Origin: Streptomyces lomondensis
GTDB lineage: Bacteria; Actinomycetota; Actinomycetes; Streptomycetales; Streptomycetaceae
Reading direction: 5' to 3'
Length of the DNA: 64,000 nucleotides
Assembly (NCBI RefSeq): GCF_014651035.1
Contig: NZ_BMWC01000003.1
Coordinates: 434,001-498,000 of the forward strand
Under the pieces are notes generated by a model, which was not told the origin of the DNA, did no database searches, and was given only the letters and a program-made list of their open reading frames with translations. Each line of letters opens with the position of its first letter. The first letter of the stretch is position 1. Of this stretch, positions 1 to 9,649 are shown piece after piece. A program made the position numbers and the translations under genes.

Positions 1-782
1 GCGAACCGCTGATGCATCCGCAGATCGACGAGATCGTGCGGCAGCTGGTGGCCAAGCGGAAGTACGTCTTCCTGTGCACCAACGCCATGCTGCTGCGCAA
101 GAAGATGGACCAGTTCAAGCCCTCCCCCTACTTCGCCTTCGCGGTGCACATCGACGGGCTGCGCGAGCGGCACGACGAGTCGGTGGCCAAGGAGGGCGTG
201 TTCGACGAGGCCGTGGAGGCCATCAAGGAGGCCAAGCGGCGCGGCTTCCGGGTCACCACCAACTCGACCTTCTTCAACACCGACACCCCGCAGACCATCA
301 TCGAGGTGCTGAACTTCCTCAACGACGACCTCCAGGTCGACGAGATGATGATCTCGCCCGCCTACGCCTACGAGAAGGCCCCCGACCAGGAGCACTTCCT
401 CGGCGTGGAGCAGACCCGCGAGCTGTTCAAGAAGGCCTTCGCCGGCGGCAACCGGCGGCGCTGGCGGCTCAACCACTCCCCGCTCTTCCTGGACTTCCTG
501 GAGGGCAAGGTCGACTTCCCGTGCACCGCCTGGGCGATCCCGAACTACTCGCTCTTCGGCTGGCAGCGCCCCTGCTACCTGATGAGCGACGGGTACGTGC
601 CGACGTACCGGGAGCTGGTCGAGGAGACCGACTGGGACAAGTACGGCCGCGGCAAGGACCCGCGCTGCGCCAACTGCATGGCGCACTGCGGCTACGAGCC
701 CACCGCCGTCCTCGCCACCATGGGATCGCTGAAGGAGTCCCTGCGCGCCATGCGCGAGACGGTCTCCGGAAACCGGGAGTGA
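1..782 (+). CDS. hpnH: Adenosyl-hopene transferase HpnH (radical SAM), 3' part
   Basis: This is the C-terminal part of HpnH; the gene starts before the window and the reading frame is already open at base 3 (Glu-Pro-Leu ahead of the first visible Met). HpnH is a radical-SAM enzyme that joins an adenosyl group to a C30 hopene, the first step of hopanoid side-chain formation. The Cys-rich C-terminal block ([12 protein letters not shown]) typical of the family is visible near the end, but the N-terminal radical-SAM CxxxCxxC motif lies outside the window. The stop is 4 nt ahead of ispG, so the genes are presumably cotranscribed. The ispG-dxs-aminotransferase context supports the call strongly. 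Confidence 0.9.
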   Translation, partial: EPLMHPQIDEIVRQLVAKRKYVFLCTNAMLLRKKMDQFKPSPYFAFAVHIDGLRERHDESVAKEGVFDEAVEAIKEAKRRGFRVTTNSTFFNTDTPQTIIEVLNFLNDDLQVDEMMISPAYAYEKAPDQEHFLGVEQTRELFKKAFAGGNRRRWRLNHSPLFLDFLEGKVDFPCTAWAIPNYSLFGWQRPCYLMSDGYVPTYRELVEETDWDKYGRGKDPRCANCMAHCGYEPTAVLATMGSLKESLRAMRETVSGNRE

Positions 783-786
783 CGCC

Positions 787-1944
787 ATGACCGCCATCCC
801 GCTGGGCGTCCCCGAGGTGCCGGTCCGGCCGATCGCGGAGCGGCGCGCCTCGCGCCGGATCCAGGTCGGTCCGGTGCCGGTCGGGGGCGGCGCCCCGGTG
901 TCGGTGCAGTCGATGACGACGACCCGTACGTCGGACATCGGCGCCACCTTGCAGCAGATCGCCGAACTCACCGCGTCCGGCTGCCAGATCGTCCGGGTCG
1001 CCTGCCCCACGCAGGACGACGCCGACGCGCTCGCGACCATCGCGCGCAAGTCGCAGATCCCGGTGATCGCGGACATCCACTTCCAGCCGAAGTACGTGTT
1101 CGCGGCCATCGAGGCGGGCTGCGCCGCCGTCCGCGTCAACCCCGGCAACATCAAGCAGTTCGACGACCGGGTCAAGGAGATCGCGCAGGCCGCCAAGGAC
1201 CACGGCACCCCGATCCGGATCGGTGTCAACGCCGGGTCGCTGGACCGGCGGCTGCTCCAGAAGTACGGCAAGGCGACCCCGGAGGCGCTCGTGGAGAGCG
1301 CGCTGTGGGAGGCGTCCCTGTTCGAGGAGCACGACTTCCGGGACATCAAGATCTCCGTCAAGCACAACGACCCGGTCGTGATGATCGAGGCGTACCGGCA
1401 GCTCGCCGAGCAGTGCGACTACCCGCTGCACCTGGGAGTCACGGAGGCCGGGCCGGCGTTCCAGGGCACGATCAAGTCGGCCGTCGCCTTCGGCGCGCTG
1501 CTCTCGCGGGGCATCGGCGACACGATCCGGGTGTCGCTGTCCGCGCCGCCGGCCGAGGAGGTCAAGGTCGGCATCCAGATCCTGGAGTCGCTGGGGCTCC
1601 GGCAGCGCCGACTGGAGATCGTCTCCTGCCCCTCCTGCGGACGCGCCCAGGTGGATGTCTACAAGCTCGCGGACGAGGTCACGGCCGGACTCGAGGGCAT
1701 GGAAGTGCCGTTGCGGGTCGCCGTCATGGGGTGTGTGGTCAACGGACCCGGCGAGGCGCGGGAGGCCGATCTGGGGGTGGCCTCCGGCAACGGCAAGGGG
1801 CAGATCTTCGTCAAGGGCGAGGTCATCAAGACCGTCCCCGAGTCGAAGATCGTCGAGACGCTGATCGAAGAGGCGATGAAGCTCGCCGAACAGATGGAGC
1901 AGGACGGCGTGGGGTCGGGGGAGCCGGCCGTCACCGTGAGCTGA
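787..1944 (+). CDS. ispG: 4-hydroxy-3-methylbut-2-enyl diphosphate synthase IspG
   Basis: IspG (GcpE) is the [4Fe-4S] enzyme that reduces methylerythritol cyclodiphosphate to HMBPP in the MEP isoprenoid pathway. The 385-aa length is normal for the bacterial form. Cluster ligands are visible: Cys281 and Cys284 in a CPSCGR motif and Cys316 in [10 protein letters not shown], which also carries the conserved Glu. The ATG lies 4 nt after the hpnH stop and there is a short gap to dxs, so this copy belongs to the hopanoid operon. Streptomyces often carry more than one MEP gene copy; this would be the hopanoid-associated one (inference). Confidence 0.95.
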   Translation: MTAIPLGVPEVPVRPIAERRASRRIQVGPVPVGGGAPVSVQSMTTTRTSDIGATLQQIAELTASGCQIVRVACPTQDDADALATIARKSQIPVIADIHFQPKYVFAAIEAGCAAVRVNPGNIKQFDDRVKEIAQAAKDHGTPIRIGVNAGSLDRRLLQKYGKATPEALVESALWEASLFEEHDFRDIKISVKHNDPVVMIEAYRQLAEQCDYPLHLGVTEAGPAFQGTIKSAVAFGALLSRGIGDTIRVSLSAPPAEEVKVGIQILESLGLRQRRLEIVSCPSCGRAQVDVYKLADEVTAGLEGMEVPLRVAVMGCVVNGPGEAREADLGVASGNGKGQIFVKGEVIKTVPESKIVETLIEEAMKLAEQMEQDGVGSGEPAVTVS

Positions 1945-1972
1945 AGAGCACGGAACCGAAGGGGGCCCGATC

Positions 1973-3868
1973 GTGACGATTCTGGAGACCATCCGGGGAC
2001 CACGCGACCTGAAGGCGCTGTCCGAGGCGGAACTCGGCGAACTGTCCGACGAGATCAGGGAGTTCCTGGTGCACGCGGTCGCCAGGACCGGAGGTCACCT
2101 GGGGCCGAACCTGGGGGTGGTGGAGCTCACCGTCGCCCTGCACCGGGTCTTCGAGTCGCCGGTCGACCGCATCCTGTGGGACACCGGCCACCAGAGCTAC
2201 GTCCACAAGCTGCTGACCGGCCGCCAGGACTTCTCCAAGCTGCGCGGCAAGGGCGGCCTGTCCGGCTACCCCTCGCGCGAGGAGTCCGAGCACGACGTCA
2301 TCGAGAACAGCCACGCCTCCACGGCGCTCGGCTGGGCCGACGGGCTCGCCAAGGCCCGCCAGGTGCAGGGGGAGAAGGGCCATGTCGTCGCGGTCATCGG
2401 CGACGGCGCCCTGACCGGCGGCATGGCCTGGGAGGCGCTGAACAACATCGCCGCCGCCAAGAACCGCCCGCTGATCATCGTCGTCAACGACAACGAACGC
2501 TCCTACGCCCCGACCATCGGCGGCCTCGCCAACCACCTCGCGACCCTGCGCACCACCGACGGCTACGAGCGGGTCCTGGCCTGGGGCAAGGAGGTGCTCC
2601 AGGCCACGCCCCTGGTCGGCAACACCCTCTACGAGGCCCTGCACGGCGCGAAGAAGGGCTTCAAGGACGCGTTCGCCCCGCAGGGCCTCTTCGAGGACCT
2701 GGGCCTGAAGTACGTCGGGCCGATCGACGGGCACGACATCGGGGCCGTGGAATCCGCGCTGCGGCGCGCGAAACGCTTCCACGGCCCGGTCCTCGTCCAC
2801 TGCCTCACGGAGAAGGGCCGCGGCTACGAACCCGCCCTCGCCCACGAGGAGGACCACTTCCACACCGTCGGCGTGATGGACCCGCTGACCTGCGTGCCGC
2901 TGTCGCCGGCCGGCGGCCCCTCCTGGACCTCGGTGTTCGGCGACGAGATCGTGCGGATCGGGGAGGAGCGGGAGGACGTGGTGGCGATAACCGCCGCCAT
3001 GCTGCATCCGGTCGGCCTCGGCAGGTTCGCCGAGCGGTTCCCGGACCGGGTGTGGGACGTCGGCATCGCCGAGCAGCACGCGGCCGTGTCCGCGGCGGGC
3101 CTGGCGACGGGCGGCCTGCACCCGGTCGTCGCCGTCTACGCCACCTTCCTCAACCGCGCCATCGACCAGCTCCTCATGGACGTGGCCCTGCACCGCTGCG
3201 GGGTGACCTTCGTCCTGGACCGGGCCGGCGTCACCGGCGTCGACGGGGCGTCCCACAACGGCATGTGGGACATGTCCGTCCTCCAGGTCGTCCCCGGCCT
3301 CAGGATCGCCGCGCCGCGCGACGCCGACCAGCTGCGGGCCCAGCTGCGCGAGGCGGTCGCCGTGGACGACGCGCCGACGCTGCTGCGCTTCCCGAAGGAG
3401 TCCGTCGGCCCGGCGGTCCCGGCGGTCGACCGGGTGGGCGGACTGGACGTCCTGCACCGTTCTGAGGAGCCGCAGGTTCTCCTGGTGGCCGTGGGCGTGA
3501 TGGCGCCCGTCTGCCTCCAGGCCGCCGAGCTGCTCGAAGCCCGCGGCATCGGCTGCACGGTCGTCGACCCCCGCTGGGTCAAGCCCGTCGACCCGGCCCT
3601 GCCCGGGCTCGCCGCCGCACACCGCCTGGTCGCCGTCGTCGAGGACAACAGCCGGGCGGCCGGGGTCGGCTCGGCCGTGGCGCTGGCCCTCGGCGACGCC
3701 GACGTCGACGTGCCCGTACGGCGGTTCGGCATCCCCGAGCAGTTCCTCGCGCACGCCAAGCGCGCGGAGGTGCTCGCCGACATCGGCCTGACACCCGTCG
3801 AGATCGCCGGGCGGATCAGCGCGAGCCTGACCGTCAAGGAAGAGCTGTCCAAGGAGCCACAGGAATGA
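1973..3868 (+). CDS. dxs: 1-deoxy-D-xylulose-5-phosphate synthase
   Basis: DXS is a thiamine-diphosphate enzyme that condenses pyruvate and glyceraldehyde 3-phosphate, the entry step of the MEP pathway. At 631 aa it is full length. The ThDP motif starts at about Gly143 (GDGALTGG, continuing to an EALNN block). The [10 protein letters not shown] segment with its active-site His is near residue 73, and the catalytic Glu is in GIAEQHA near residue 367. The start is a GTG. The stop overlaps the ATG of the next gene by 4 nt (ATGA), showing translational coupling. This is probably a dedicated copy feeding hopanoid synthesis; a second housekeeping dxs elsewhere is likely but not visible. Confidence 0.96.
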   Translation: MTILETIRGPRDLKALSEAELGELSDEIREFLVHAVARTGGHLGPNLGVVELTVALHRVFESPVDRILWDTGHQSYVHKLLTGRQDFSKLRGKGGLSGYPSREESEHDVIENSHASTALGWADGLAKARQVQGEKGHVVAVIGDGALTGGMAWEALNNIAAAKNRPLIIVVNDNERSYAPTIGGLANHLATLRTTDGYERVLAWGKEVLQATPLVGNTLYEALHGAKKGFKDAFAPQGLFEDLGLKYVGPIDGHDIGAVESALRRAKRFHGPVLVHCLTEKGRGYEPALAHEEDHFHTVGVMDPLTCVPLSPAGGPSWTSVFGDEIVRIGEEREDVVAITAAMLHPVGLGRFAERFPDRVWDVGIAEQHAAVSAAGLATGGLHPVVAVYATFLNRAIDQLLMDVALHRCGVTFVLDRAGVTGVDGASHNGMWDMSVLQVVPGLRIAAPRDADQLRAQLREAVAVDDAPTLLRFPKESVGPAVPAVDRVGGLDVLHRSEEPQVLLVAVGVMAPVCLQAAELLEARGIGCTVVDPRWVKPVDPALPGLAAAHRLVAVVEDNSRAAGVGSAVALALGDADVDVPVRRFGIPEQFLAHAKRAEVLADIGLTPVEIAGRISASLTVKEELSKEPQE

Positions 3869-5280
3869 CAACCGCCGAGTCCGCGTCGGAGTCGTCGCAG
3901 GCCGGGGAGTTCGACCTCGGCAAGCTGCTGGCCGAGCGCGGAGCCGAGCGCTACGAGCTGCACACCCGGTACCTCAACCACCAGCTCCCGCGCATGCTGC
4001 ACACCATCGGCTTCGACAAGGTCTACGAGCGCGCCGAGGGCGCCTACTTCTACGACGCGGACGGCGACGACTACCTGGACATGCTCGCCGGCTTCGGGGT
4101 GATGGGGCTGGGCCGCCACCACCCCGTGATCCGCAAGGCGCTGCACGACGTCCTCGACGCGGGCCTCGCCGACCTCACCCGGTTCGACTGCCAGCCGCTG
4201 CCCGGCCTGCTGGCCGAGAAGCTGCTCGCGCACAGCCCCCACCTGGACCGGGTGTTCTTCGGCAACAGCGGCACGGAGGCCGTCGAGGGAGCGCTGAAGT
4301 TCGCCCGGTTCGTCACCGGCCGGCCCAGGATCCTGTACTGCGCGCACGCCTTCCACGGCCTGACCACCGGCTCCCTCTCCGTGAACGGCGAGTCCGGCTT
4401 CCGCGACGGCTTCGCCCCGCTGCTGCCCGACACGGCCGTACCCCTCGGCGATCTCGACGCGCTGGAGCGGGAGCTGAGGAAGGGCGACGTCGCCGCCCTG
4501 ATCGTCGAGCCCATCCAGGGCAAGGGCGTACTGGAGGCCCCGCCCGGCTATCTGCGCGCCGCCCAGGAGCTGCTGCACCGGCACAAGGCGCTGCTCATCG
4601 CCGACGAGGTGCAGACGGGCCTCGGCCGGACCGGCGACTTCTACGCCTACCAGCACGAGGACGGTGTGGAGCCCGACCTGGTGTGCGTGGCCAAGGCGCT
4701 CTCCGGCGGCTATGTGCCGGTCGGCGCCACGCTCGGCAAGGACTGGATCTTCAAGAAGGTCTACTCGTCCATGGACCGGGTGCTGGTCCACTCGGCGAGC
4801 TTCGGATCGAACGCGCAGGCCATGGCGGCGGGCCTGGCGGTGCTGTCGGTGATGGAGAACGAGCAGATCGTCGCAGGCGTCCGGGCCACCGGCGAACAGC
4901 TCCGGTCCCGGCTCGCGGCGCTGACGGACAAGTACGAGATGCTCGCCGAGGTCCGCGGCCGGGGCCTGATGATCGGCATCGAGTTCGGCCGGCCGAAGTC
5001 GCTGAAGCTGCGCAGCCGCTGGGCCATGCTCCAGGCAGCGCGCAAGGGACTGTTCGCGCAGATGGTCGTCGTGCCGCTGCTCCAGAAGCACCGGATCCTC
5101 ACCCAGGTCTCCGGCGACCACATGGAGGTGATCAAGCTGATCCCGCCGCTGATCATCGGCGAGCGGGAGGTGGACCGGTTCGTCGACGCCTTCACGGCCG
5201 TGATGGACGACGCGCACAACGGCGGTCTGGTGTGGGACTTCGGGAAGACGCTCGTCAAGCAGGCGGTGGCCAACCGGTAG
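3865..5280 (+). CDS. Class III PLP aminotransferase, HpnO-like (aminobacteriohopanetriol formation)
   Basis: A 471-aa fold-type I class III aminotransferase. The PLP lysine is Lys277 in VAKALSGGY, preceded by the [12 protein letters not shown] block that carries the cofactor-binding Asp. The start overlaps the dxs stop by 4 nt. In hopanoid operons this position is held by HpnO, which aminates the C35 end of the side chain to give aminobacteriohopanetriol, and the operon makes that the best assignment. Sequence alone cannot exclude an ornithine- or acetylornithine-type substrate. It is the last gene of the operon; the next 70 bases hold palindromic operators for the following regulator. Confidence 0.82.
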   Translation: MTTAESASESSQAGEFDLGKLLAERGAERYELHTRYLNHQLPRMLHTIGFDKVYERAEGAYFYDADGDDYLDMLAGFGVMGLGRHHPVIRKALHDVLDAGLADLTRFDCQPLPGLLAEKLLAHSPHLDRVFFGNSGTEAVEGALKFARFVTGRPRILYCAHAFHGLTTGSLSVNGESGFRDGFAPLLPDTAVPLGDLDALERELRKGDVAALIVEPIQGKGVLEAPPGYLRAAQELLHRHKALLIADEVQTGLGRTGDFYAYQHEDGVEPDLVCVAKALSGGYVPVGATLGKDWIFKKVYSSMDRVLVHSASFGSNAQAMAAGLAVLSVMENEQIVAGVRATGEQLRSRLAALTDKYEMLAEVRGRGLMIGIEFGRPKSLKLRSRWAMLQAARKGLFAQMVVVPLLQKHRILTQVSGDHMEVIKLIPPLIIGEREVDRFVDAFTAVMDDAHNGGLVWDFGKTLVKQAVANR

Positions 5281-5296
5281 CACTTGAGCCAGGTTT

Positions 5297-5331
5297 TTGC
5301 CTCAGAGGCAAGAAATTTGCCGCTGGGGCAA
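5297..5331 (+). promoter_or_regulatory. Twin palindromic operator TTGCC-N5-GGCAA
   Basis: Two inverted repeats lie upstream of the XRE-cupin gene. TTGCCTCAGAGGCAA (5297-5311) is a perfect palindrome around one central base. TTGCCGCTGGGGCAA (5317-5331) keeps the same arms. Their centres are 20 bp apart, about two helical turns, which suits side-by-side dimer binding. The likely ligand is the regulator encoded at 5352 (autoregulation, inference). Confidence 0.6.
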
Positions 5332-5351
5332 GGCTCCGGCTGAATGGAGGC

Positions 5352-5996
5352 ATGAGCTCCTCCGAGAGCGAGCGGCCCTCCGGGGCCGACTCGCCGGCTG
5401 AACCGGCGGCCGGTGCGCTGCCCGCCGTCGCGCCGCAGCTGCGGGCGCTGCGGCGCCAGGCCTCCCTGACGCTGGAGGCCGCGGCCCGCGCCGCCGGGCT
5501 GTCGCCCGCCCATCTGTCCCGTCTGGAGACCGGGCAGCGCCAGCCCTCGCTGCCGATGCTGCTCGCGCTCGCCCGTGTCTACGGTACGACCGTCTCCGAG
5601 CTGCTCGGTGAGACGGTCGCGGGCCGGGACGCCGTCGTCCGCGCCGCCGACATGGAACCGACCGCGGCGGGCGGCTGGACCTACTGGCAGGCCGGTGCCT
5701 CCGGGCGCGGGATGCAGGCCTTGCGGGTCCACGTCCCGTACGGCTCCCAGGGCGACATCGTGCGCGTCCACCCGGGCGAGGAATGGCTCCATGTGCTGCG
5801 CGGCCGGCTGCGGCTGCGCCTCGGGGACACCGCGCACCGGCTGTCCCCCGGCGACAGCGCCCACTTCGACTCGCTCACCCCGCACCGGATCGCCGCCGAG
5901 GACCACGACGGCGTCGAGCTGCTCTTCGTCCACACCCTGCTGCAGAGCCCCACGGCCGCCCTGTGCCTGGGCCGCACCCCTGGAGAGACGCCATGA
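5352..5996 (+). CDS. XRE-family regulator with C-terminal cupin
   Basis: A 214-aa two-domain regulator. It has a helix-turn-helix at about residues 30-85 (LEAAARAAGLSPAHLSRLE, then SLPMLLALARVYG) and a cupin ligand-binding domain at about residues 120-195 (EEWLHVLRGRLRL, then PHRIA). The ATG is preceded by GGAGG. The gene has twin palindromes just upstream and ends in an ATGA overlap with a 39-aa membrane protein. The effector is unknown; related proteins sense small metabolites, but nothing here identifies one. Confidence 0.85.
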   Translation: MSSSESERPSGADSPAEPAAGALPAVAPQLRALRRQASLTLEAAARAAGLSPAHLSRLETGQRQPSLPMLLALARVYGTTVSELLGETVAGRDAVVRAADMEPTAAGGWTYWQAGASGRGMQALRVHVPYGSQGDIVRVHPGEEWLHVLRGRLRLRLGDTAHRLSPGDSAHFDSLTPHRIAAEDHDGVELLFVHTLLQSPTAALCLGRTPGETP

Positions 5997-6112
5997 GCGA
6001 CATGGAGGAGAAGTTCCCGCGCGCCCTGTGGGTGCGGCTGTTCGTCTACCTCGTGATGGGGCACGTCTTCGCCGCGTTCGTGTACTTCCTGTTCGAGGCC
6101 GGGGCCCGCTAG
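5993..6112 (+). CDS. Small single-pass membrane protein (DUF6126-like)
   Basis: A 39-aa protein with a charged N-terminus (MSDMEEKFPR) and one hydrophobic helix at about residues 12-36, ending in Gly-Ala-Arg. The start overlaps the stop of the XRE-cupin gene by 4 nt, so the two are translationally coupled. Short membrane proteins of this kind (I believe the DUF6126 family) recur behind XRE-cupin genes in Streptomyces. Function is unknown; pairing with a regulator suggests a membrane partner or a small transport accessory, but this is inference. Confidence 0.75.
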   Translation: MSDMEEKFPRALWVRLFVYLVMGHVFAAFVYFLFEAGAR

Positions 6113-6119
6113 CCCGCCC

Positions 6120-6917
6120 TCAGTCGAGCAGCCGCTCGCGCAGGCGCTCCCGGGTCTCCGGAGCGAGTCCGAGGCCCTTCTCCAGGTAGGCGTCGACGCC
6201 GCCCCAGGTCTCCTCGATGGTGTCGAAAGCCGCCGCCAGGTACTCGGCGCGCGCGTCGAACAGGGGGCTGAGCAGCTCCATGACCTCGGGGGAGTAGGCC
6301 GAGGCGTGGGAGCTGCTGCGGTGCACCTTGTAGCGGCGGTGCCGGGCGTTCGACTTCAGGTAGTCCTCGACGATCGCCTCGTGCTCGACGCCCAGGGCGA
6401 GCAGCGTCACCGCGATGGACAGGCCCGCGCGGTCCTTGCCCGCCGCGCAGTGCATCAGCGCGGGGACGCTGTCCTCGGCGAGCGCGTGCAGCACCTGGGA
6501 GTGCTCGGCCGTGCGGTTGCTGATGATCATGCGGTAGGAGGCGATCATGCGGTCCGCGCCCTTGCCGTCCGAGAGGATCGCGCGCAGCTGGTCCAGGTCG
6601 CCGTCGCGGACCATCTTCCAGAACTCGGCGCCGTCGGCCGGGTCGCTCAGCGGCAGGTTCACATTGCGCACGCCCGGCAGCTCGACGTCCGGTCCTTCGA
6701 GCTTCTGGTCGGCCTCGTTGCGGAAGTCGAAGATCGTATGCAGGCCCAGGGCGGTCAGGAAGGCGGCGTCCTCCCCGGTCGCGTGCGCGAGGTGGCCGCT
6801 GCGGAACAGGACCCCCTGCCGCACCCGTCGTCCGTCCACGGTCGGCAGTCCGCCCACATCGCGGAAGTTGCGCACTCCGGCCAGCTCGGGCTCGGTCGAC
6901 GGGACCTGCTGCGTCAC
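6120..6917 (-). CDS. Tyrosine/serine protein phosphatase, CX5R type
   Basis: A 265-aa phosphatase of the bacterial Tyr/Ser phosphatase family. The active-site loop HCAAGKDRAG places the nucleophile at Cys157 and the phosphate-binding Arg at 163. The N-terminal GVRNFRDVGG and LFRSGHL blocks are family hallmarks. I chose the GTG at 6917 because GGGGAGGAG lies just upstream; upstream in-frame starts lack a good ribosome site. It converges with the small membrane gene, leaving 7 nt between the stops. The substrate could be phosphoprotein or phosphoinositide-like; the sequence does not decide. Confidence 0.85.
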   Translation of the reverse strand: MTQQVPSTEPELAGVRNFRDVGGLPTVDGRRVRQGVLFRSGHLAHATGEDAAFLTALGLHTIFDFRNEADQKLEGPDVELPGVRNVNLPLSDPADGAEFWKMVRDGDLDQLRAILSDGKGADRMIASYRMIISNRTAEHSQVLHALAEDSVPALMHCAAGKDRAGLSIAVTLLALGVEHEAIVEDYLKSNARHRRYKVHRSSSHASAYSPEVMELLSPLFDARAEYLAAAFDTIEETWGGVDAYLEKGLGLAPETRERLRERLLD

Positions 6918-7096
6918 GAGGGCTCCTCCCCTTCGGCGCCGCCGGCGCGGCTCGTCGACGGGCATCACTCGACGATACGACATGCCTGCGGGCGCCCATG
7001 AGTTGTCCACAGGCGTTGCCCGGAAGCCCCGCAGCCCTCGATGATGTTGCCGCCTGGTCGACCCTGGTCGGGCTTGTTCGAATCTGTGAGGCCTTG

Positions 7097-9172
7097 ATGC
7101 TGGACATCTCCGAAGACGGTCGTACGTGGGTCCTCTCCGGGCCGGCCAGCAGCTACGCCGTCCATGTCACCGACCGGGACGAGCTGCTGCACCTCCACTG
7201 GGGCCCCCGGATCGCCCTCGCCGACGCCGAGGCCCTCGCCGTCCGGCCGCTGCCGGACTACTGGCCCTTCGAGTCCCCGCTCGACGGGCGCGAGGAGTAC
7301 CCGGTCGAGGGCGGCCCCCGTTTCGCCCGGCCCGCCCTGTCCGTGCGCACCCCGGAGCGGCGCGGCACCGAGTGGGCCTACGAGGGGCATGACGCCGAGG
7401 ACGGCGAGCTGCGGCTCCGGTTCCGCGACGGCGACCTGGCCGTCACGCTGCACTACCGGATGCGTTCCTCGTCGGACGTCGTCGAGCGCTGGGTGACCCT
7501 GGACAACCGGGGCCCGGCCGTCGAGGTGCTGCGCGCCGACTCCGCCACCTGGACCCTGCCCGACCGCGACACCTGGCGGCTGTCGCAGCTGCACGGCCGC
7601 TGGGGTGCCGAGTCCCGGCTGACGCGCTCCGCGCTCACCCACGGCGAGAAGGTCATCGGCAGCCGCCGCGGCCACACCTCCCACCAGCACCTGCCGTGGG
7701 TCGCGCTCGACACCGACGCGACCGAGGAGCGCGGCGAGGTCTACGGCTGCGCCCTGGGCTGGTCCGGCTCCTGGCGGATCGCCGTGGCCCAACTCCCGGA
7801 CGCGCGCGTGCAGATCACCGGCGGCGCCGGCTACGACGACTCGGGCCTGCTGATGCTGGGCACGGGGGAGTCGTACACGACCCCCGTCTTCGCCGGGCTC
7901 TGGACCGACGGCGGCTTCGGCGGGGCGAGCCGGGCCTGGCACGCCTACCAGCGGGCCTATGTGATCCCGGACGCCGATCAGGACCGGCCGGTGCTGTTCA
8001 ACTCCTGGGAGGCCACCGAGTTCGACATCTCTGAGGAGCAGCAGCGGGCGCTGGCCGAGCGGGCCGCCGCCATGGGCGTCGAGCTGTTCGTGGTCGACGA
8101 CGGCTGGTTCGGGGCGCGCACCAGCGACCGGGCCGGGCTCGGCGACTGGACCCCCAACCCCGACCGCTTCCCCGGCGGGCTCAGGCCGCTCGCCGACCAT
8201 GTGCACGGCCTCGGCATGCAGTTCGGGATCTGGGTCGAGCCCGAGATGGTGAACCCGGACAGCGACCTGTACCGCGCCCACCCCGACTGGGTGCAGTACC
8301 AACCGGGACGAAAGCGGACGGAGTTCCGCAATCAGCTCGTACTCAACCTCGCCCGGGAGGACGTCCAGGAGTACCTGTGGGAGCAGCTCCACGGGCTCCT
8401 GTCCAGCGCCCCGATCGATTACGTCAAGTGGGACTTCAACCGCTGCTTCACCGACGCGGGCTGGCCGGACGACCCCTACCCCCAGCGGCTCTGGGTCGAC
8501 CACGTGCACGCCCTGTACGCCCTGCTGGACCGGCTGCGGGCCGCCCACCCGGGCGTCGCCTTCGAGTCCTGCTCGGGCGGCGGCGGCCGGATCGACCTGG
8601 GGGTGCTGAGCCGTACGGACCAGGTGTGGACCTCGGACAACACCGACCCGCTCGACCGGCTCGCCATCCAGCACGGCTTCAGCCAGATCCACCCCGCGCG
8701 CGTGATGGCCGCCTGGGTCACCGACAGCCCGAACGCCATGCTCAACCACCGGGCCAGCTCCCTGCGGTTCCGGTTCGTCAGCGCCATGGCCGGGGTGCTC
8801 GGGGTCGGCGGCGACCTCACGCGGTGGACGGAGGAGGAACTCGCGGAGGCGCGGGAGTGGGTGGGGCTCTACAAGGAGATCCGGCCCGTGGTGCAGCGCG
8901 GCGACCTCTACCGGCTGCGGCCCCCGGAGGGCGGCCTGAGCGCGGTGCAGTACGTCCTCGGCGACGAGACCGTCGTCCTCGCCTGGCTCCAGGCGCAGCG
9001 CTACGGCGAGCCCGTGCCGGCGCTCCGCCTGCGCGGCCTCGACCCGACAGCTATGTACGAATGCCCCGAAACGGGCGAAGTTCACCGGGGTGCCGTGCTC
9101 CTGCACCACGGGCTGCGGGTCGGTCTCCGGGGAGACCTGGACGCCACCGTCGTCCGCCTTAAGCGTAAGTAG
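7097..9172 (+). CDS. Alpha-galactosidase, GH36
   Basis: A 691-aa GH36 enzyme that hydrolyses terminal alpha-galactosides. It has the N-terminal beta-sandwich, the central barrel (starting at about the FNSWEATEFD block) and a short C-terminal domain. The nucleophile is Asp446 in YVKWDFNR. The acid/base Asp lies in SDNTD (about 514), preceded by the glycine-rich SCSGGGGR substrate loop. No signal peptide is present, so it is cytoplasmic and probably acts on imported oligosaccharides. The ATG at 7097 gives the family's normal N-terminus; an upstream in-frame ATG at 6998 would add 33 unlikely residues. No transporter is adjacent. Confidence 0.92.
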   Translation: MLDISEDGRTWVLSGPASSYAVHVTDRDELLHLHWGPRIALADAEALAVRPLPDYWPFESPLDGREEYPVEGGPRFARPALSVRTPERRGTEWAYEGHDAEDGELRLRFRDGDLAVTLHYRMRSSSDVVERWVTLDNRGPAVEVLRADSATWTLPDRDTWRLSQLHGRWGAESRLTRSALTHGEKVIGSRRGHTSHQHLPWVALDTDATEERGEVYGCALGWSGSWRIAVAQLPDARVQITGGAGYDDSGLLMLGTGESYTTPVFAGLWTDGGFGGASRAWHAYQRAYVIPDADQDRPVLFNSWEATEFDISEEQQRALAERAAAMGVELFVVDDGWFGARTSDRAGLGDWTPNPDRFPGGLRPLADHVHGLGMQFGIWVEPEMVNPDSDLYRAHPDWVQYQPGRKRTEFRNQLVLNLAREDVQEYLWEQLHGLLSSAPIDYVKWDFNRCFTDAGWPDDPYPQRLWVDHVHALYALLDRLRAAHPGVAFESCSGGGGRIDLGVLSRTDQVWTSDNTDPLDRLAIQHGFSQIHPARVMAAWVTDSPNAMLNHRASSLRFRFVSAMAGVLGVGGDLTRWTEEELAEAREWVGLYKEIRPVVQRGDLYRLRPPEGGLSAVQYVLGDETVVLAWLQAQRYGEPVPALRLRGLDPTAMYECPETGEVHRGAVLLHHGLRVGLRGDLDATVVRLKRK

Positions 9173-9439
9173 CCGTTTCTGTCCGAATAGGTCGCTTAAG
9201 CCGTTTCGCCATAACGTGCCCCGATCGTAAAGGGGATGTGGTCGGGGTGCGTGACCATCGTCATAGTCGTGACGATGTGTTGTTGCCATGTGCACGTAAT
9301 TCTCGCGTTATTCAGGGCGATTGAGGAAAGTGGGAGATCGGTAATCCACGCTCGGTGACGGGAAATGTGGCGGCGCGTCAAGAAAAACGCCCTCACAGGC
9401 AACCGCAAGCTTGTCCCGTTGCGTCTTGCTCGCTTACGT

Positions 9440-9645
9440 TCCACACCAATCCGGACGGACGCCTAATCCTGCCGCCGCCCGGAGCCCGCACACACTGACC
9501 CGACGTACGGCAGGAGCGGGGGACCCACAGGTACGACGCCTGTTCCGGTTCCCGGAACAGGCTTGGGGTTAAGCCGCGCCTCGGCGCGGCCGGGCATCTC
9601 CAGCCCGCACCCGACAGCTCACCTCGCAGGCGACGGAGAGGAATT
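9440..9645 (+). promoter_or_regulatory. ydaO/yuaA-type c-di-AMP riboswitch
   Basis: The long leader of the LysM/M23 gene carries conserved ydaO blocks in order. These are CGGCAGGAGCGGGGGACCCA, then GGGGTTAAGCCGCG, then a GGGC loop, then a CACCCGACAGCTCACC block (about 9610-9625), then GCAGGCGACGGAGAGGA running into the ribosome site. In Streptomyces this class binds cyclic di-AMP and controls cell-wall hydrolases such as rpfA and swl genes (established knowledge). Boundaries are approximate because I could not fold the RNA. The remaining 9173-9440 stretch shows no gene. Confidence 0.85.
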
Positions 9646-9649
9646 CGCC

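Noticed and set aside
1931..5283. Very long open frames on the minus strand opposite dxs and the aminotransferase
   Set aside because: Translations are low-complexity Gly/Ala/Arg/Asp-rich and contain no family motif; they mirror the GC bias of real plus-strand genes.
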